A stretch of 64,000 nt of DNA from Methanomassiliicoccales archaeon. GTDB taxonomy: Archaea; Thermoplasmatota; Thermoplasmata; Methanomassiliicoccales; UBA472. Where the stretch lies: NCBI GenBank assembly GCA_035527755.1, contig DATKZX010000019.1:98113-162112 (forward strand), written 5' to 3'. Both the position numbers and the translations under genes were made by a program. Below are positions 1 to 9,180 of the stretch, in pieces. A model generated the notes under the pieces. The model had not been told where the DNA came from and did no database searches. It saw only the letters and a program-made list of their open reading frames with translations. The stretch's first letter is position 1. Every line of letters begins with the position of its first letter.

Positions 1-524
1 TGGAGACCATAATTGGGTGTGCGACCTATTATGGCCGCGGCCAATGCTCCCGGCCCTCCTTCCCGATTGGTCCGAGCACCCAGTACAGAATTGGCAAAGG
101 ATAGCGCGGAGGACTCGGCCCAGGCGATGTGATCGCCTACTTTGGGCCGATTGGTCAGCAGATAAGGGGTGCAGGTACAATTGACCTCCACCCCCATCTG
201 GCGGTAGAGGTCGATGATGTGCAGTTGCCTTTGGGCAAAGTGTTCGGTCACCCCCATCTCCCGCCAGCGTTCAGCATCCATTCCCATGGGGTTGAGGGTG
301 GTGGGGACCATGACCTTGGAATCCTTGGCCATCTCCTCCAGGAATTCGATGCCTCCTTCGCCGATGGTCTTATATGACACACCGGAAAGGTGAGCGGAAG
401 TGATCGGAATGAGGCGGTCAGCGCCGTAGATGGCCCCTAACGCCACCAGAAGCTCCATCGCTTTCCGCTTTCCGAGACCGTGTTCCCCGGCGAGCATGGC
501 CTCCTCTTCCAAAGTCAGTTGCAT
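1..524 (-). CDS. Phosphomevalonate dehydratase large subunit (aconitase X catalytic domain), partial
   Basis: The gene runs off the left window edge, so only the first 174 residues are seen, starting at ATG 524. The reading contains the family signature [14 protein letters not shown] (residues 13-26), TSAHLSG (42-48), TTLNPMGMD (75-83), a Cys pair in NCTCTPY (115-121) and [15 protein letters not shown] (142-156). These match the aconitase X catalytic domain (DUF521). In archaea that family includes the large subunit that dehydrates 5-phosphomevalonate in the modified mevalonate pathway for isoprenoid lipids, working with a small swivel-domain subunit that is not in the window. A hydroxyproline-type aconitase X is a less likely alternative in an archaeon. 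Thermoplasma itself uses a different mevalonate route, so this gene argues for another lineage. Confidence 0.85.
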   Translation of the reverse strand, partial: MQLTLEEEAMLAGEHGLGKRKAMELLVALGAIYGADRLIPITSAHLSGVSYKTIGEGGIEFLEEMAKDSKVMVPTTLNPMGMDAERWREMGVTEHFAQRQLHIIDLYRQMGVEVNCTCTPYLLTNRPKVGDHIAWAESSALSFANSVLGARTNREGGPGALAAAIIGRTPNYGL

Positions 525-583
525 GAATGCGGAAAACAAGCTCGATGGATAAGTAAGTAGTGGAAAAAATGTAAGGAGAAAGG

Positions 584-685
584 CGGGCCTGCTGGGAATT
601 TCGCCCCCATCCGGAGATGGCAGGATTCGAACCCAGGTTCGAGGCTTCGGAAGCCCCAATGATATCCAAGCTACACTACAGGCCC
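584..685 (-). tRNA. tRNA-Arg (CCG) with a 28-nt intron in the T-loop
   Basis: On the minus strand the acceptor arm GGGCCTG (679-685) pairs with CAGGCCC (585-591), followed by discriminator G (584). The anticodon arm is GGGGC-TTCCGAA-GCCTC, giving anticodon CCG (Arg). The T-stem CTGGG (632-636) and T-loop TTCGAAT (625-631) do not continue directly into a matching stem. The matching CCCAG and the acceptor 3' half appear only after 28 extra nucleotides (597-624). Removing that segment gives a standard T-arm and a perfect acceptor stem. The splice boundary can slide over a repeated TCC, so the exact junction is uncertain. CCA is not encoded. No alternative intronless fold gives an acceptor stem. 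Confidence 0.85.
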
Positions 686-755
686 GCGGTCATTGGGAAG
701 GTCCCACGACCTATTAACCTGTTCCCTCGATGAGGGAGGAAGATCGGGCCCGAGC

Positions 756-947
756 TCACTTCTTCTTGAACTCGGTGTAACCACATTTGCCACAGGATGT
801 CCGGTCCTTGTGCTCTCCCAGGAACACACCAGGCCCGCACTTGGGGCAGTACTTCTTCAACCGTTCAAGCTTGTCTCCCTTGGCATTGTAGTAATTCTTC
901 TTGGCCGAGGGTGTCTCCTTCTTGACTTCCTTCTTCTTGGCTGCCAT
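756..947 (-). CDS. rps27ae: 30S ribosomal protein S27ae
   Basis: A 63-residue small-subunit ribosomal protein with a lysine-rich N-terminus and a zinc ribbon formed by CPKC (residues 34-37) and CGKC (52-55). Length and cysteine spacing are those of archaeal S27ae, which lacks the ubiquitin moiety of the eukaryotic form. It is the last gene of the rpoE-spt4-kinase-rps24e-rps27ae run and begins 9 nt after the rps24e stop, so it is very probably co-transcribed. Confidence 0.97.
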   Translation of the reverse strand: MAAKKKEVKKETPSAKKNYYNAKGDKLERLKKYCPKCGPGVFLGEHKDRTSCGKCGYTEFKKK

Positions 948-956
948 GTCAACACC

Positions 957-1265
957 TTACTTCTTCTTCGAAACCTTCTTCGGCTCGGACAGTCCGTTCC
1001 TGGCCTGGAGATAGTTCTTCTCGAACTTTTTGGCCGACTCTACACTGCCGTATACCTTGGCGTAGCCCGTGCTTACGCCCATTCCGAATTCGGCCTCCAT
1101 GTGGTCGATGATGACCTTTTCCTTGCCTACCGCCAAAGCCTCCGCCAACTTGACCTTCACATCGGCCCTTTTTGGGGAACCTTCTCCTCGGTGGTCGGCC
1201 TTGAAGGACACTTCGGTCCTGTCCATTAGGACGTTGGGCCTCTTGCTTTCGATCTCGATCTTCAC
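957..1265 (-). CDS. rps24e: 30S ribosomal protein S24e
   Basis: A 102-residue protein of the S24e family: it begins with the beta strand MKIEIESKRPN and holds the conserved segment around FGMGVSTGYAKVYGS in the second half, ending in a basic tail. Its ATG overlaps the stop of the upstream dephospho-CoA kinase gene by 4 nt (ATGA), indicating translational coupling. Pairing of S24e with S27ae and RNA polymerase subunit E is a standard archaeal arrangement. Confidence 0.96.
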   Translation of the reverse strand: MKIEIESKRPNVLMDRTEVSFKADHRGEGSPKRADVKVKLAEALAVGKEKVIIDHMEAEFGMGVSTGYAKVYGSVESAKKFEKNYLQARNGLSEPKKVSKKK

Positions 1266-1819
1266 TTTAATACCTCCATTGAGCGTATCAGTTCGCGCGC
1301 CGCGTGGTTTATTTTGGCGTCAGTGTGAACCAACACCACTCCCTTTCCAGGGAGACCATAAAGGAGACAGGTACCTTCTGGAGCCAACGCGGCGCAGACC
1401 AGCGCAGCCAGGTCCTCCTCTCCTTGAACCCGGACCTTGACCTTATCCTCGCGGCCAAGACCATCTTTCATGGCCTTTACCAGCTCAGGGGTGATCAGTC
1501 CTGGGGGGTTCTCCACCAGTATCTCCGGCACCGACAGGCGGTCTACCGGGTGCTCATCAGCATCCAGCTCCATCCTCTCGTTGCATCGATCGTATACCGT
1601 AATGTGGGGGATGACGCCCTTGTTTATAAGGGTGGCGGATACGATGTCCCCCACAGTGATTATTTTCTTACATTCGAGAAGATTATCCAGGAGATCTTTG
1701 TCCTGAAGCAGCTTCCCGAAGGGCATGCCAAGTTCGCTCCTCAAGCTATCCGGCAGACTCCAACCTTTTGGAGGAACTACCAGTTCAGCGGACTTTGAGG
1801 GCGTACTTGCCATTCTCAT
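1262..1819 (-). CDS. GTP-dependent dephospho-CoA kinase (DUF359)
   Basis: This 185-residue protein belongs to the DUF359 family, shown in archaea to phosphorylate dephospho-CoA with GTP, the last step of coenzyme A synthesis. Supporting motifs are VGDIVSATLI, the TVYDRCNER region, VENPPGLIT and the C-terminal GLPGKGVVLV. Two ATG codons, at 1819 and 1813, could start it; both lie inside the 3' end of spt4, giving a 29-35 nt overlap, and no later start fits. The 4-nt overlap with rps24e downstream places it in the transcription/translation operon, as commonly seen in euryarchaea. Confidence 0.9.
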   Translation of the reverse strand: MRMASTPSKSAELVVPPKGWSLPDSLRSELGMPFGKLLQDKDLLDNLLECKKIITVGDIVSATLINKGVIPHITVYDRCNERMELDADEHPVDRLSVPEILVENPPGLITPELVKAMKDGLGREDKVKVRVQGEEDLAALVCAALAPEGTCLLYGLPGKGVVLVHTDAKINHAARELIRSMEVLK

Positions 1820-1970
1820 TTATGCCCATCCTCTTAGCTATCTCGGATTTGGTGTGATCGATTATGACCACATACCCCTGCCATTCCTTGGACATGTCAC
1901 CAGCGCAGCGAGGGCACTTATCCTCTTCAGAGATGAAAGAACAGGTCTTGCAGGCCCTGATCACCTTCAT
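1785..1970 (-). CDS. spt4: Transcription elongation factor Spt4 (RpoE2)
   Basis: A 61-residue zinc-finger protein with cysteines at 7, 10, 19 and 22 (CKTC and CPRC) and the conserved segment WQGYVVIIDHTKSEIA. It partners Spt5 on the RNA polymerase clamp for processive elongation. The reading frame extends 13 codons further upstream, but the ATG at 1970 overlaps the rpoE stop by 4 nt (ATGA) and matches the normal N-terminus of the family, so I prefer it. Confidence 0.93.
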   Translation of the reverse strand: MKVIRACKTCSFISEEDKCPRCAGDMSKEWQGYVVIIDHTKSEIAKRMGINENGKYALKVR

Positions 1971-2530
1971 TTCTCGACCTCCTTCCTGATCCTTTCCTCG
2001 GTCAACCATTCCAGCTTGCCCAATCCGGGCTGTCTCATGGTCAGGCCGATCTTGCTCTCGCGCGGGTTCATCTCATTGAAGGATAAGGCTACTATCCTGG
2101 AGCGGACGGTGTCACCGACCTTCAGGTCACGCTTGGTGTCCTTGCCTATCAACCGTTGGTTACTGTCATCGACATCGATGCGGTCGTCCATTACCTGGCT
2201 GATATGGAGTAGTCCATCAAGAGGTCCAAAGCGCACAAAGGCGCCGAACTTCAGGATCTCACAGATATTGCCCTCCACTACCTCCTGGATCATGGGCCTG
2301 AATATGAGCGAATCGAATTTGACGGTCTGATAGACCGCCCCATCGCCATGCACAATGCGACCGTCACCTACGGTCTCGATGTTCTTGATGAGAACGGTGA
2401 GCGAGTCGTTTCCCTCGATGCGGCCTTCGTAAGCCTCTCGGGCCAACTCGTTGACCACCTGGTTGACGTTATCGCCCAGCCGGTCAGGGGGAATGCGAAC
2501 GACTCTCTCCCTTTGGGTCAACAAATACAT
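1967..2530 (-). CDS. rpoE: DNA-directed RNA polymerase subunit E' (Rpo7)
   Basis: A 187-residue stalk subunit of archaeal RNA polymerase, homologous to eukaryotic Rpb7. The N-terminal RNP-like half starts MYLLTQRERVVRIPP; the C-terminal half is an S1 RNA-binding domain (about residues 80-165) with FGAFVRFGPLDGLLHISQ. It is the first gene of the operon and has its own TATA element upstream. Rpo4, its usual partner, is not in the window. Confidence 0.95.
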   Translation of the reverse strand: MYLLTQRERVVRIPPDRLGDNVNQVVNELAREAYEGRIEGNDSLTVLIKNIETVGDGRIVHGDGAVYQTVKFDSLIFRPMIQEVVEGNICEILKFGAFVRFGPLDGLLHISQVMDDRIDVDDSNQRLIGKDTKRDLKVGDTVRSRIVALSFNEMNPRESKIGLTMRQPGLGKLEWLTEERIRKEVEK

Positions 2531-2567
2531 GAGTAATCCTCTTAACTACCTTGGCATGATAAATCGG

Positions 2568-2577
2568 TTATATAAAG
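2568..2577 (-). promoter_or_regulatory. TATA element of the rpoE operon
   Basis: On the minus strand CTTTATATAACC lies 38-47 nt before the rpoE ATG. Initiation about 25 nt downstream would leave a leader of roughly 15-20 nt. The placement fits an archaeal TATA box for the whole rpoE-rps27ae operon. Confidence 0.6.
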
Positions 2578-2615
2578 ATTGAGCAACGAGCATATAAGCA
2601 TTGGGGATGCTGGAT

Positions 2616-2640
2616 AAAAAAAAGGGAAGGAAAAGGGTTT
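2616..2640 (-). terminator. T-rich terminator of the pyrophosphatase gene
   Basis: Directly after the hppA stop the minus strand reads a pyrimidine tract ending in eight consecutive T residues (2616-2623). There is no strong hairpin, as usual for archaeal T-tract termination. Confidence 0.5.
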
Positions 2641-2643
2641 GCT

Positions 2644-4776
<2,133 letters not shown>

Positions 4777-4810
4777 TACTAAGCCTCTTATAAATTCCAG
4801 CCTAGATATG

Positions 4811-4825
4811 GGTACTTATATTAAT
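4811..4825 (-). promoter_or_regulatory. TATA element of hppA
   Basis: Minus strand ATTAATATAAGTACC lies 35-49 nt before the hppA ATG. A second TATA-like stretch nearer the gene would put the start site inside the coding region, so this one is preferred. Confidence 0.5.
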
Positions 4826-4845
4826 CATTTAGGACGAATTACAAC

Positions 4846-4915
4846 ATAAAAAATGTAATCTGGCCTCGATCAACTCCCATGATGGCTGGATGGGCGGAAT
4901 AGGACGAATCGAGGC
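4846..4915 (-). terminator. Stem-loop and T-run after the KaiC-type gene
   Basis: On the minus strand GCCTCGAT (4908-4915 complement) can pair with ATCGAGGC (4863-4870 complement) as an 8-bp stem around a 37-nt loop, followed within about 10 nt by TTTTTT (4848-4853). A run of eight T on the other strand flanks the stem too, so it could stop transcription both ways. Confidence 0.5.
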
Positions 4916-4935
4916 TGATTTTTTTTGTTTTTTAC

Positions 4936-5637
4936 CTAGAATCGAGCCTTGAGCACGATGAGGCCTTCCTTACGAGAGATGTCGATGGAATGTTTCCCGG
5001 TGACGTGATTGGTGCCCCTCATCTTCAGTACCTCGAGGTATTTGCGCCGGGCACCAAGTTCCTCGGCCAGATGTAGCAGCACGATGCCGTCCACAGCGTA
5101 GGAAATCTCAGGTGGGTACAGTTCACCTGGTAGTACCTCTCCGGTGACCAATGTGGTCGCGTTCCAGTTCTTCAACCTGTTTGTAAGATCGAAGAGGAAC
5201 TGCCTGTATCCGTCCTTGAACATCTCCCCCACCACGGTTATGGGATCGATGACTATACGCTGAGGCATCACCTCGGCGATACGTTTTTCGATGGCCTCCA
5301 ACAACGCGGCTGAATCTCCGCCACGAAGGTGATTTCCCAGATCTTCATAGACGATCTCGTTTTCGAAGAACTCAGGTCGCATGAACTCGAACTGGGATGA
5401 GAAACGCAACATCCACTGTGTCGGTTCGCTTAAGGTCGTAAAGTAAAGCCCCTGCTCACCCCTCGCCGCCCCTTCGGCTAGGAATTTTAGGGCGAACGTG
5501 GTCTTTCCGGTACCGGCCGTGCCCGAGACGAGGATCACCGAGGGGAAGGGGAAACCGCCCTCGATCATGTCATCGAGCCCTGGTATTCCCGTCTGTATTC
5601 GTGCCAGATCGGAACGTCCTATATCTGTCGATTCCAT
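4936..5637 (-). CDS. KaiC/RadA-type ATPase
   Basis: A single-domain KaiC family protein of 233 residues: N-terminal TGIPGLDDMIEGGFP, Walker A GTAGTGKTT (39-47), a Walker B strand ending in IVIDP (about 131-135) and a C-terminal LKMRGTNHV segment typical of the family. Such proteins are RecA-fold ATPases that usually serve in signalling or regulation rather than recombination. The chosen ATG (5637) overlaps the upstream gene's TAA by one base; a longer frame of six more codons exists. It forms a two-gene unit with the Walker-A-lacking protein upstream, so they probably work together. Confidence 0.85.
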   Translation of the reverse strand: MESTDIGRSDLARIQTGIPGLDDMIEGGFPFPSVILVSGTAGTGKTTFALKFLAEGAARGEQGLYFTTLSEPTQWMLRFSSQFEFMRPEFFENEIVYEDLGNHLRGGDSAALLEAIEKRIAEVMPQRIVIDPITVVGEMFKDGYRQFLFDLTNRLKNWNATTLVTGEVLPGELYPPEISYAVDGIVLLHLAEELGARRKYLEVLKMRGTNHVTGKHSIDISRKEGLIVLKARF

Positions 5638-6299
5638 TAACGAATCCCTCCACACACATTTGGTTCTATGATCTGTAATCGAGGCCGGTTAAAAATTCGA
5701 GGAACGCTTTCCGTGCTCAGGTCCAAATGCGGTCTCCCATTGGACGATGCCATCTGAAATAGGTTAAGGTTACGTTCCTTGTCGATCACCATTGGGATCG
5801 TGACCTTGCCTTCGAAGGTCTTGATGAAATCATCAAGGAACGTCTGGACAACTTGATGACTGTTGAAGTTCAGTAATGTGTTCAGATTGTCTACGATCGC
5901 GAAACTGCATTTGCTCATGTCAAACCCGGAACTGTTGGAACGTGACGACCATTCCCTGAGAGCTTCCGGTAAGGTATCGATATTGCGCGGTCCTTGAAGA
6001 AAGCCCACCCTGGCTTCGGCTTGTTTACAATCCGATGAAAATCGGGCCACCGCATCCACGAACGTTAGATTTCCATGGTCTATCTGGTGCATGTTGAGCA
6101 GATGTACCATGTACTGATGGGGCCGATCGACAGAGATGAAGATCCCGTTTCGGCCTTCTTCCGTTAAGAGGCGAAGTAGGACTAGCTCGACCCGCACGAA
6201 CTGCGTGGTCTTAACGTCCATCACAACCGGCCCAGTACGTGGCGGATCACCAAGTACGTCCTTGAGCCGGTCGAACAATAAAAGATCCTTCTCGTTCAT
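5637..6299 (-). CDS. KaiC-like protein without a Walker A motif
   Basis: A 220-residue protein whose fold-level pattern resembles a RecA/KaiC domain: an early beta strand (GPVVMDVKTT), a segment reading GIFISVDRPHQYM, then FAIVDNLNTLLNFN in the Walker B position. No GxxxxGKT is present, so ATP hydrolysis is doubtful. Start ATG 6299 is chosen because a TATA element lies about 24-34 nt upstream; the open frame continues to 6365 but would run through that promoter. It is translationally coupled (TAATG) to a true KaiC-type ATPase. Function is unknown; a regulatory partner or pseudo-ATPase is inferred. Confidence 0.7.
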   Translation of the reverse strand: MNEKDLLLFDRLKDVLGDPPRTGPVVMDVKTTQFVRVELVLLRLLTEEGRNGIFISVDRPHQYMVHLLNMHQIDHGNLTFVDAVARFSSDCKQAEARVGFLQGPRNIDTLPEALREWSSRSNSSGFDMSKCSFAIVDNLNTLLNFNSHQVVQTFLDDFIKTFEGKVTIPMVIDKERNLNLFQMASSNGRPHLDLSTESVPRIFNRPRLQIIEPNVCGGIR

Positions 6300-6320
6300 C
6301 CCGACTCTGCATCCGCCAGT

Positions 6321-6333
6321 ACTGTATTTAAGG
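6321..6333 (-). promoter_or_regulatory. TATA element of the KaiC-pair operon
   Basis: Minus strand CCTTAAATACAGT sits 22-34 nt before ATG 6299, placing the transcript start almost at the start codon. It decides against the longer reading frame. Confidence 0.5.
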
Positions 6334-6410
6334 TCTTTTGAGTGGATATCTAAAAAGATATTCATAAAGAGGTCAAAACGACCGCATATGAAGGCTGGGC
6401 CCCATTGAAC

Positions 6411-6421
6411 TTTTTATATTA
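6411..6421 (+). promoter_or_regulatory. TATA element of the lipid kinase pair
   Basis: TTTTTATATTA lies 27-37 nt before the TTG start at 6448, so the message is probably leaderless. Confidence 0.55.
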
Positions 6422-6447
6422 TCTAAGGCCATAAGGGGCAGATTGCT

Positions 6448-7185
6448 TTGCTTGGCGGTGACGCCCTCGGTCTGATCCTTGTCTACGCCTATGTGGGCAT
6501 AATGGTGGTAATAACCACTAAATGGGGATTCTTAAAGAAGAGGTCCTTCCATCGTAAGTTCATTCATATCATGATAGGGAACATCGCCATCTTTTGGTGG
6601 GTGTTCGATACTAATTACATCATGGCCCTTTTAGCAGCCGCCCCTTTCATCCCCTTGCTACTATTGTTCTCAAGGTATGGGGATCAGGATGGAGGGGCGA
6701 AAGGAGGATTGAAAAGCGGGTTAAAGGGGTCGGTCCTTTGCACCGCATCTCACGACGGTCATAAATTGGGCCTAGTTTATTATGCGATTTCCTGGACCAT
6801 TTTGGCATATTTCGCCTTTGGTGACCTGGTCATCGCCTCGGTGGGGATCGTGAGCATGGCATACGGGGATGGTATGGGGGGCTTGATCGGGAAGACGTAC
6901 GGGAGGAGAAAGATCAGAGGGAACAAGACCCTGGAAGGGACAGCGGCGGTCTTTTTCTTCGCCGCTCTTGGCATATTCATCATCCTTAACTTTTACAATC
7001 TCCTTTTCAACGCCGGCCTTTACGGTGATAGGACCATCGCCCTCCCCCTGACGGCCATTTTGGCCTTGGGTCTGGGCGCCTACGTTGCGATCGTAGAACT
7101 CTACACACCAGGCGAATATGACAATTTGGTGATCCCCTTATCTACCGCCCTGATATTGGCCCTGACGGGCATCTGGGGTGCTTGA
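6448..7185 (+). CDS. CTP-dependent prenol/dolichol/phytol kinase-like membrane protein
   Basis: A 245-residue membrane protein with six or seven hydrophobic segments. The cytosolic signature GDGMGGLIGKTYGRRKIRGNK followed by TLEGT corresponds to the CTP-dependent lipid-alcohol kinase superfamily (SEC59 dolichol kinase, VTE5 phytol kinase, DGK1), related to phosphatidate cytidylyltransferase. The substrate is likely an isoprenoid alcohol, but that is inference. The start appears to be TTG at 6448, fitting a leaderless transcript. Its stop overlaps or abuts the following P-loop kinase gene, suggesting a two-step phosphorylation pair. Confidence 0.75.
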   Translation: MLGGDALGLILVYAYVGIMVVITTKWGFLKKRSFHRKFIHIMIGNIAIFWWVFDTNYIMALLAAAPFIPLLLLFSRYGDQDGGAKGGLKSGLKGSVLCTASHDGHKLGLVYYAISWTILAYFAFGDLVIASVGIVSMAYGDGMGGLIGKTYGRRKIRGNKTLEGTAAVFFFAALGIFIILNFYNLLFNAGLYGDRTIALPLTAILALGLGAYVAIVELYTPGEYDNLVIPLSTALILALTGIWGA

Positions 7186-7189
7186 TCGA

Positions 7190-7768
7190 ATGGAAATGAT
7201 AGTCGTGGACGGGATCGATGGCTCGGGCAAGAGCACCGTGGCAGGGTGGATCGCTGAGCATTACCGAGGAAGGGGGGAAAAGGTCCTGATACGCACTCAC
7301 CCTTCTGATTCCTGGTTCGGCAGACTTAGCCGACGTTCCCTGACGGCCGAGGGCAAGCTCATGCGCCTGGTGGCCACCATCTTTTTCATCCTCGATGTAT
7401 TGAACTCGTTAAGACTTCTGCGCCGATGGCACGACTATGACAAGGTCATTTTCGTACGTTACCTGATGGCCACGGCATATTTGCCTGCGGGGTTACATCA
7501 TTACGGTTACCGTTTCTTTTGCAAGCTGCTCCCCATCCCTGCCCGGCTGCTTCTTGTCGATACCACTCCGGAATGCGCTATTAGAAGGATAGAGGATAGG
7601 GCGCACGACCGGGAGATGTTCGAGAACCTGTCATCATTGAACAAGGTTCGAGCAAAGGTGCTGGAGCTTTCAGTGAACGGATGGGTGGTGTTAAATAATT
7701 CCAGCAGTTCGGAGAAAACCCGGTCTCAGCTATCTCAGGTGCTTTCTTCCTGGGACCCCCTTAATTGA
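7190..7768 (+). CDS. Thymidylate kinase-like P-loop kinase
   Basis: A 192-residue P-loop kinase with Walker A GIDGSGKST at residues 8-16 and the dTMP kinase fold pattern (RTHPS loop, FVRYLMATAYLPAG in place of the usual DRY loop, VDTTPECAIRRI, ENLSSLNKVRAKV). Divergence in the nucleoside-binding region makes ordinary dTMP kinase activity uncertain. Starts are GTG 7178, overlapping the upstream gene by 8 nt, or ATG 7190, four nt after it; ATG is preferred. Pairing with a lipid-alcohol kinase suggests phosphorylation of the product of that enzyme. The 3' end overlaps the opposing MFS gene by 34 nt. Confidence 0.7.
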   Translation: MEMIVVDGIDGSGKSTVAGWIAEHYRGRGEKVLIRTHPSDSWFGRLSRRSLTAEGKLMRLVATIFFILDVLNSLRLLRRWHDYDKVIFVRYLMATAYLPAGLHHYGYRFFCKLLPIPARLLLVDTTPECAIRRIEDRAHDREMFENLSSLNKVRAKVLELSVNGWVVLNNSSSSEKTRSQLSQVLSSWDPLN

Positions 7769-8901
7769 AGGGACAGTAGTAGCAACAGTGGTATTGCCAC
7801 CAAGGTAAGCAGGAAGCCGACCAGAAGGAGCGTATCGAACCCGTTGAAGGCGTATATCGGCGCGAAGATCAAAGGTGCCAGGGAATAGCCGAAGAAACGG
7901 GAGCTGTTGAAGACCGATGAAACAGTGCCTTTGAGGTCGGGAACTATCTCCACGGTCATCGTCAGCAACGATGCCCATATGAAGGCGGTGCCGGTCCCCA
8001 GGACCAGCAATGAAAGTGCGAAGGTGATCCATCCGTTGGAAAACAGCAGCAGGACCATGGCCAGCGCCACGACGGAAAAGCCACCTATGGCCGTAAGGAT
8101 ACGCCCTTTTGAGTCCACGAAGCGGCCGCCGAGGGGAGCGGCGAACATTCCAGCTATGCCGCTCATGCCGATGAGCAGGCCGATATCCTCCTCGCTCAAT
8201 GATAAGGGTGCCAATGAAAGATGGTCCGAAAGAAATCCTATGGCCCCCATATAACATAGGAACGTCAGGAACCCTAGAAGGCAGAGGGCGATCACCCCTT
8301 TAGACCTCAACGCCTTATTGATGTTGGACCAAAGCTGGGTTCGGGACCTTGGACCCTTTACCGGTATGGTGCAGGCGGTCCGTATCCAGAAGGTGACCGC
8401 AATGGCTAGAACGGCCACCAATACGAACATCCACCGCCAATCATACTGGGAAAGGAACCCTGCGATCATGGGTCCGCTGGCAATACCGGCAGTGGTGAAC
8501 GCACCGAAATATCCCATGACCCTGCCCCTCTCATTGGGCGGAGTAAGGTCCCCAAGCACTGCCAACAGTACAGGGTTAACGAACGCGAAGCCGAAACCTT
8601 GAACTGCCCGTCCCAGGTAGAACGAGTACAGGTCTGGCCCGACAACGCAGATGATACATCCAAGGGCGTAGATCATGAACCCGATAGTGATCAGCTTACG
8701 TCGTCCGAAGACGTCAGAGATGGTGCCAGAGAACAGATTGAAGAAAGCGAAAGGGAGCATGAAGAAGGTTATGGACAGCAGTATCTCTTCCGGCCCCGTT
8801 CCAAACTCCAGTTTCAGCACCGGGATCATGGCCAGTACCGCGTTCCCGGAAAGAGGACCGATGAAACCACCGCTCAGCACCGCCAATCGTTTGCTGTCCA
8901 T
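7735..8901 (-). CDS. Major facilitator superfamily transporter
   Basis: A 388-residue MFS protein with about 12 predicted transmembrane helices. Motif A is seen as GTISDVFGRRK (about residues 59-69) and a degenerate copy GRFVDSKGR follows the central loop. The conserved arginine helix reads LGRAVQGFG. The pattern is that of drug/small-molecule exporters (DHA family), but the substrate cannot be told. It is monocistronic and its 3' end overlaps the convergent kinase gene by 34 nt. Confidence 0.85.
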   Translation of the reverse strand: MDSKRLAVLSGGFIGPLSGNAVLAMIPVLKLEFGTGPEEILLSITFFMLPFAFFNLFSGTISDVFGRRKLITIGFMIYALGCIICVVGPDLYSFYLGRAVQGFGFAFVNPVLLAVLGDLTPPNERGRVMGYFGAFTTAGIASGPMIAGFLSQYDWRWMFVLVAVLAIAVTFWIRTACTIPVKGPRSRTQLWSNINKALRSKGVIALCLLGFLTFLCYMGAIGFLSDHLSLAPLSLSEEDIGLLIGMSGIAGMFAAPLGGRFVDSKGRILTAIGGFSVVALAMVLLLFSNGWITFALSLLVLGTGTAFIWASLLTMTVEIVPDLKGTVSSVFNSSRFFGYSLAPLIFAPIYAFNGFDTLLLVGFLLTLVAIPLLLLLSLQLRGSQEEST

Positions 8902-9180
8902 CGTTCTTGAACCGTTCTTAAAGAATAAAGTCCCTCCTAGCCCTCTTGCCGATGGCCCAATGGTCCGTCCTCGAGAATATGTTCACCATGCTCGATGACG
9001 ACCTGACCTCCAGCTTCCATTATGACATGAAAGAAATGATGAAGATGGGACTCCTGGCCACTATTTTTTTACAGGTTCGACCACCGATCATTCGTCGAGC
9101 TCCTGAACTTTGTACATCATACTACATTTTTACCTAAGATAACTTATTTCTATGGCCAGAGAATAGGAGGGACGATCATA
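8902..9180. other. Intergenic region without a supported gene
   Basis: It separates the MFS gene from deoxyhypusine synthase. A 63-codon frame at 8946-9137 (+) and a 27-codon ATG frame on the other strand have no recognisable similarity and no good ribosome site. The end carries a strong ribosome-binding site AGGAGGG (9165-9171) ten bases before the next ATG and AT-rich stretches that may be the promoter. Confidence 0.5.

Noticed and set aside
418..669. Open frame across the tRNA-Arg and the start of the dehydratase gene
   Set aside because: It runs through the tRNA and overlaps the aconitase X gene; a shadow.
2348..2536. Plus-strand frame opposite rpoE
   Set aside because: Antisense to a well-supported gene; no promoter.
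8946..9137. 63-codon frame before deoxyhypusine synthase, and a 27-codon frame on the other strand
   Set aside because: No ribosome site, no recognisable similarity, and composition like the surrounding gap; both frames are too short to weigh.
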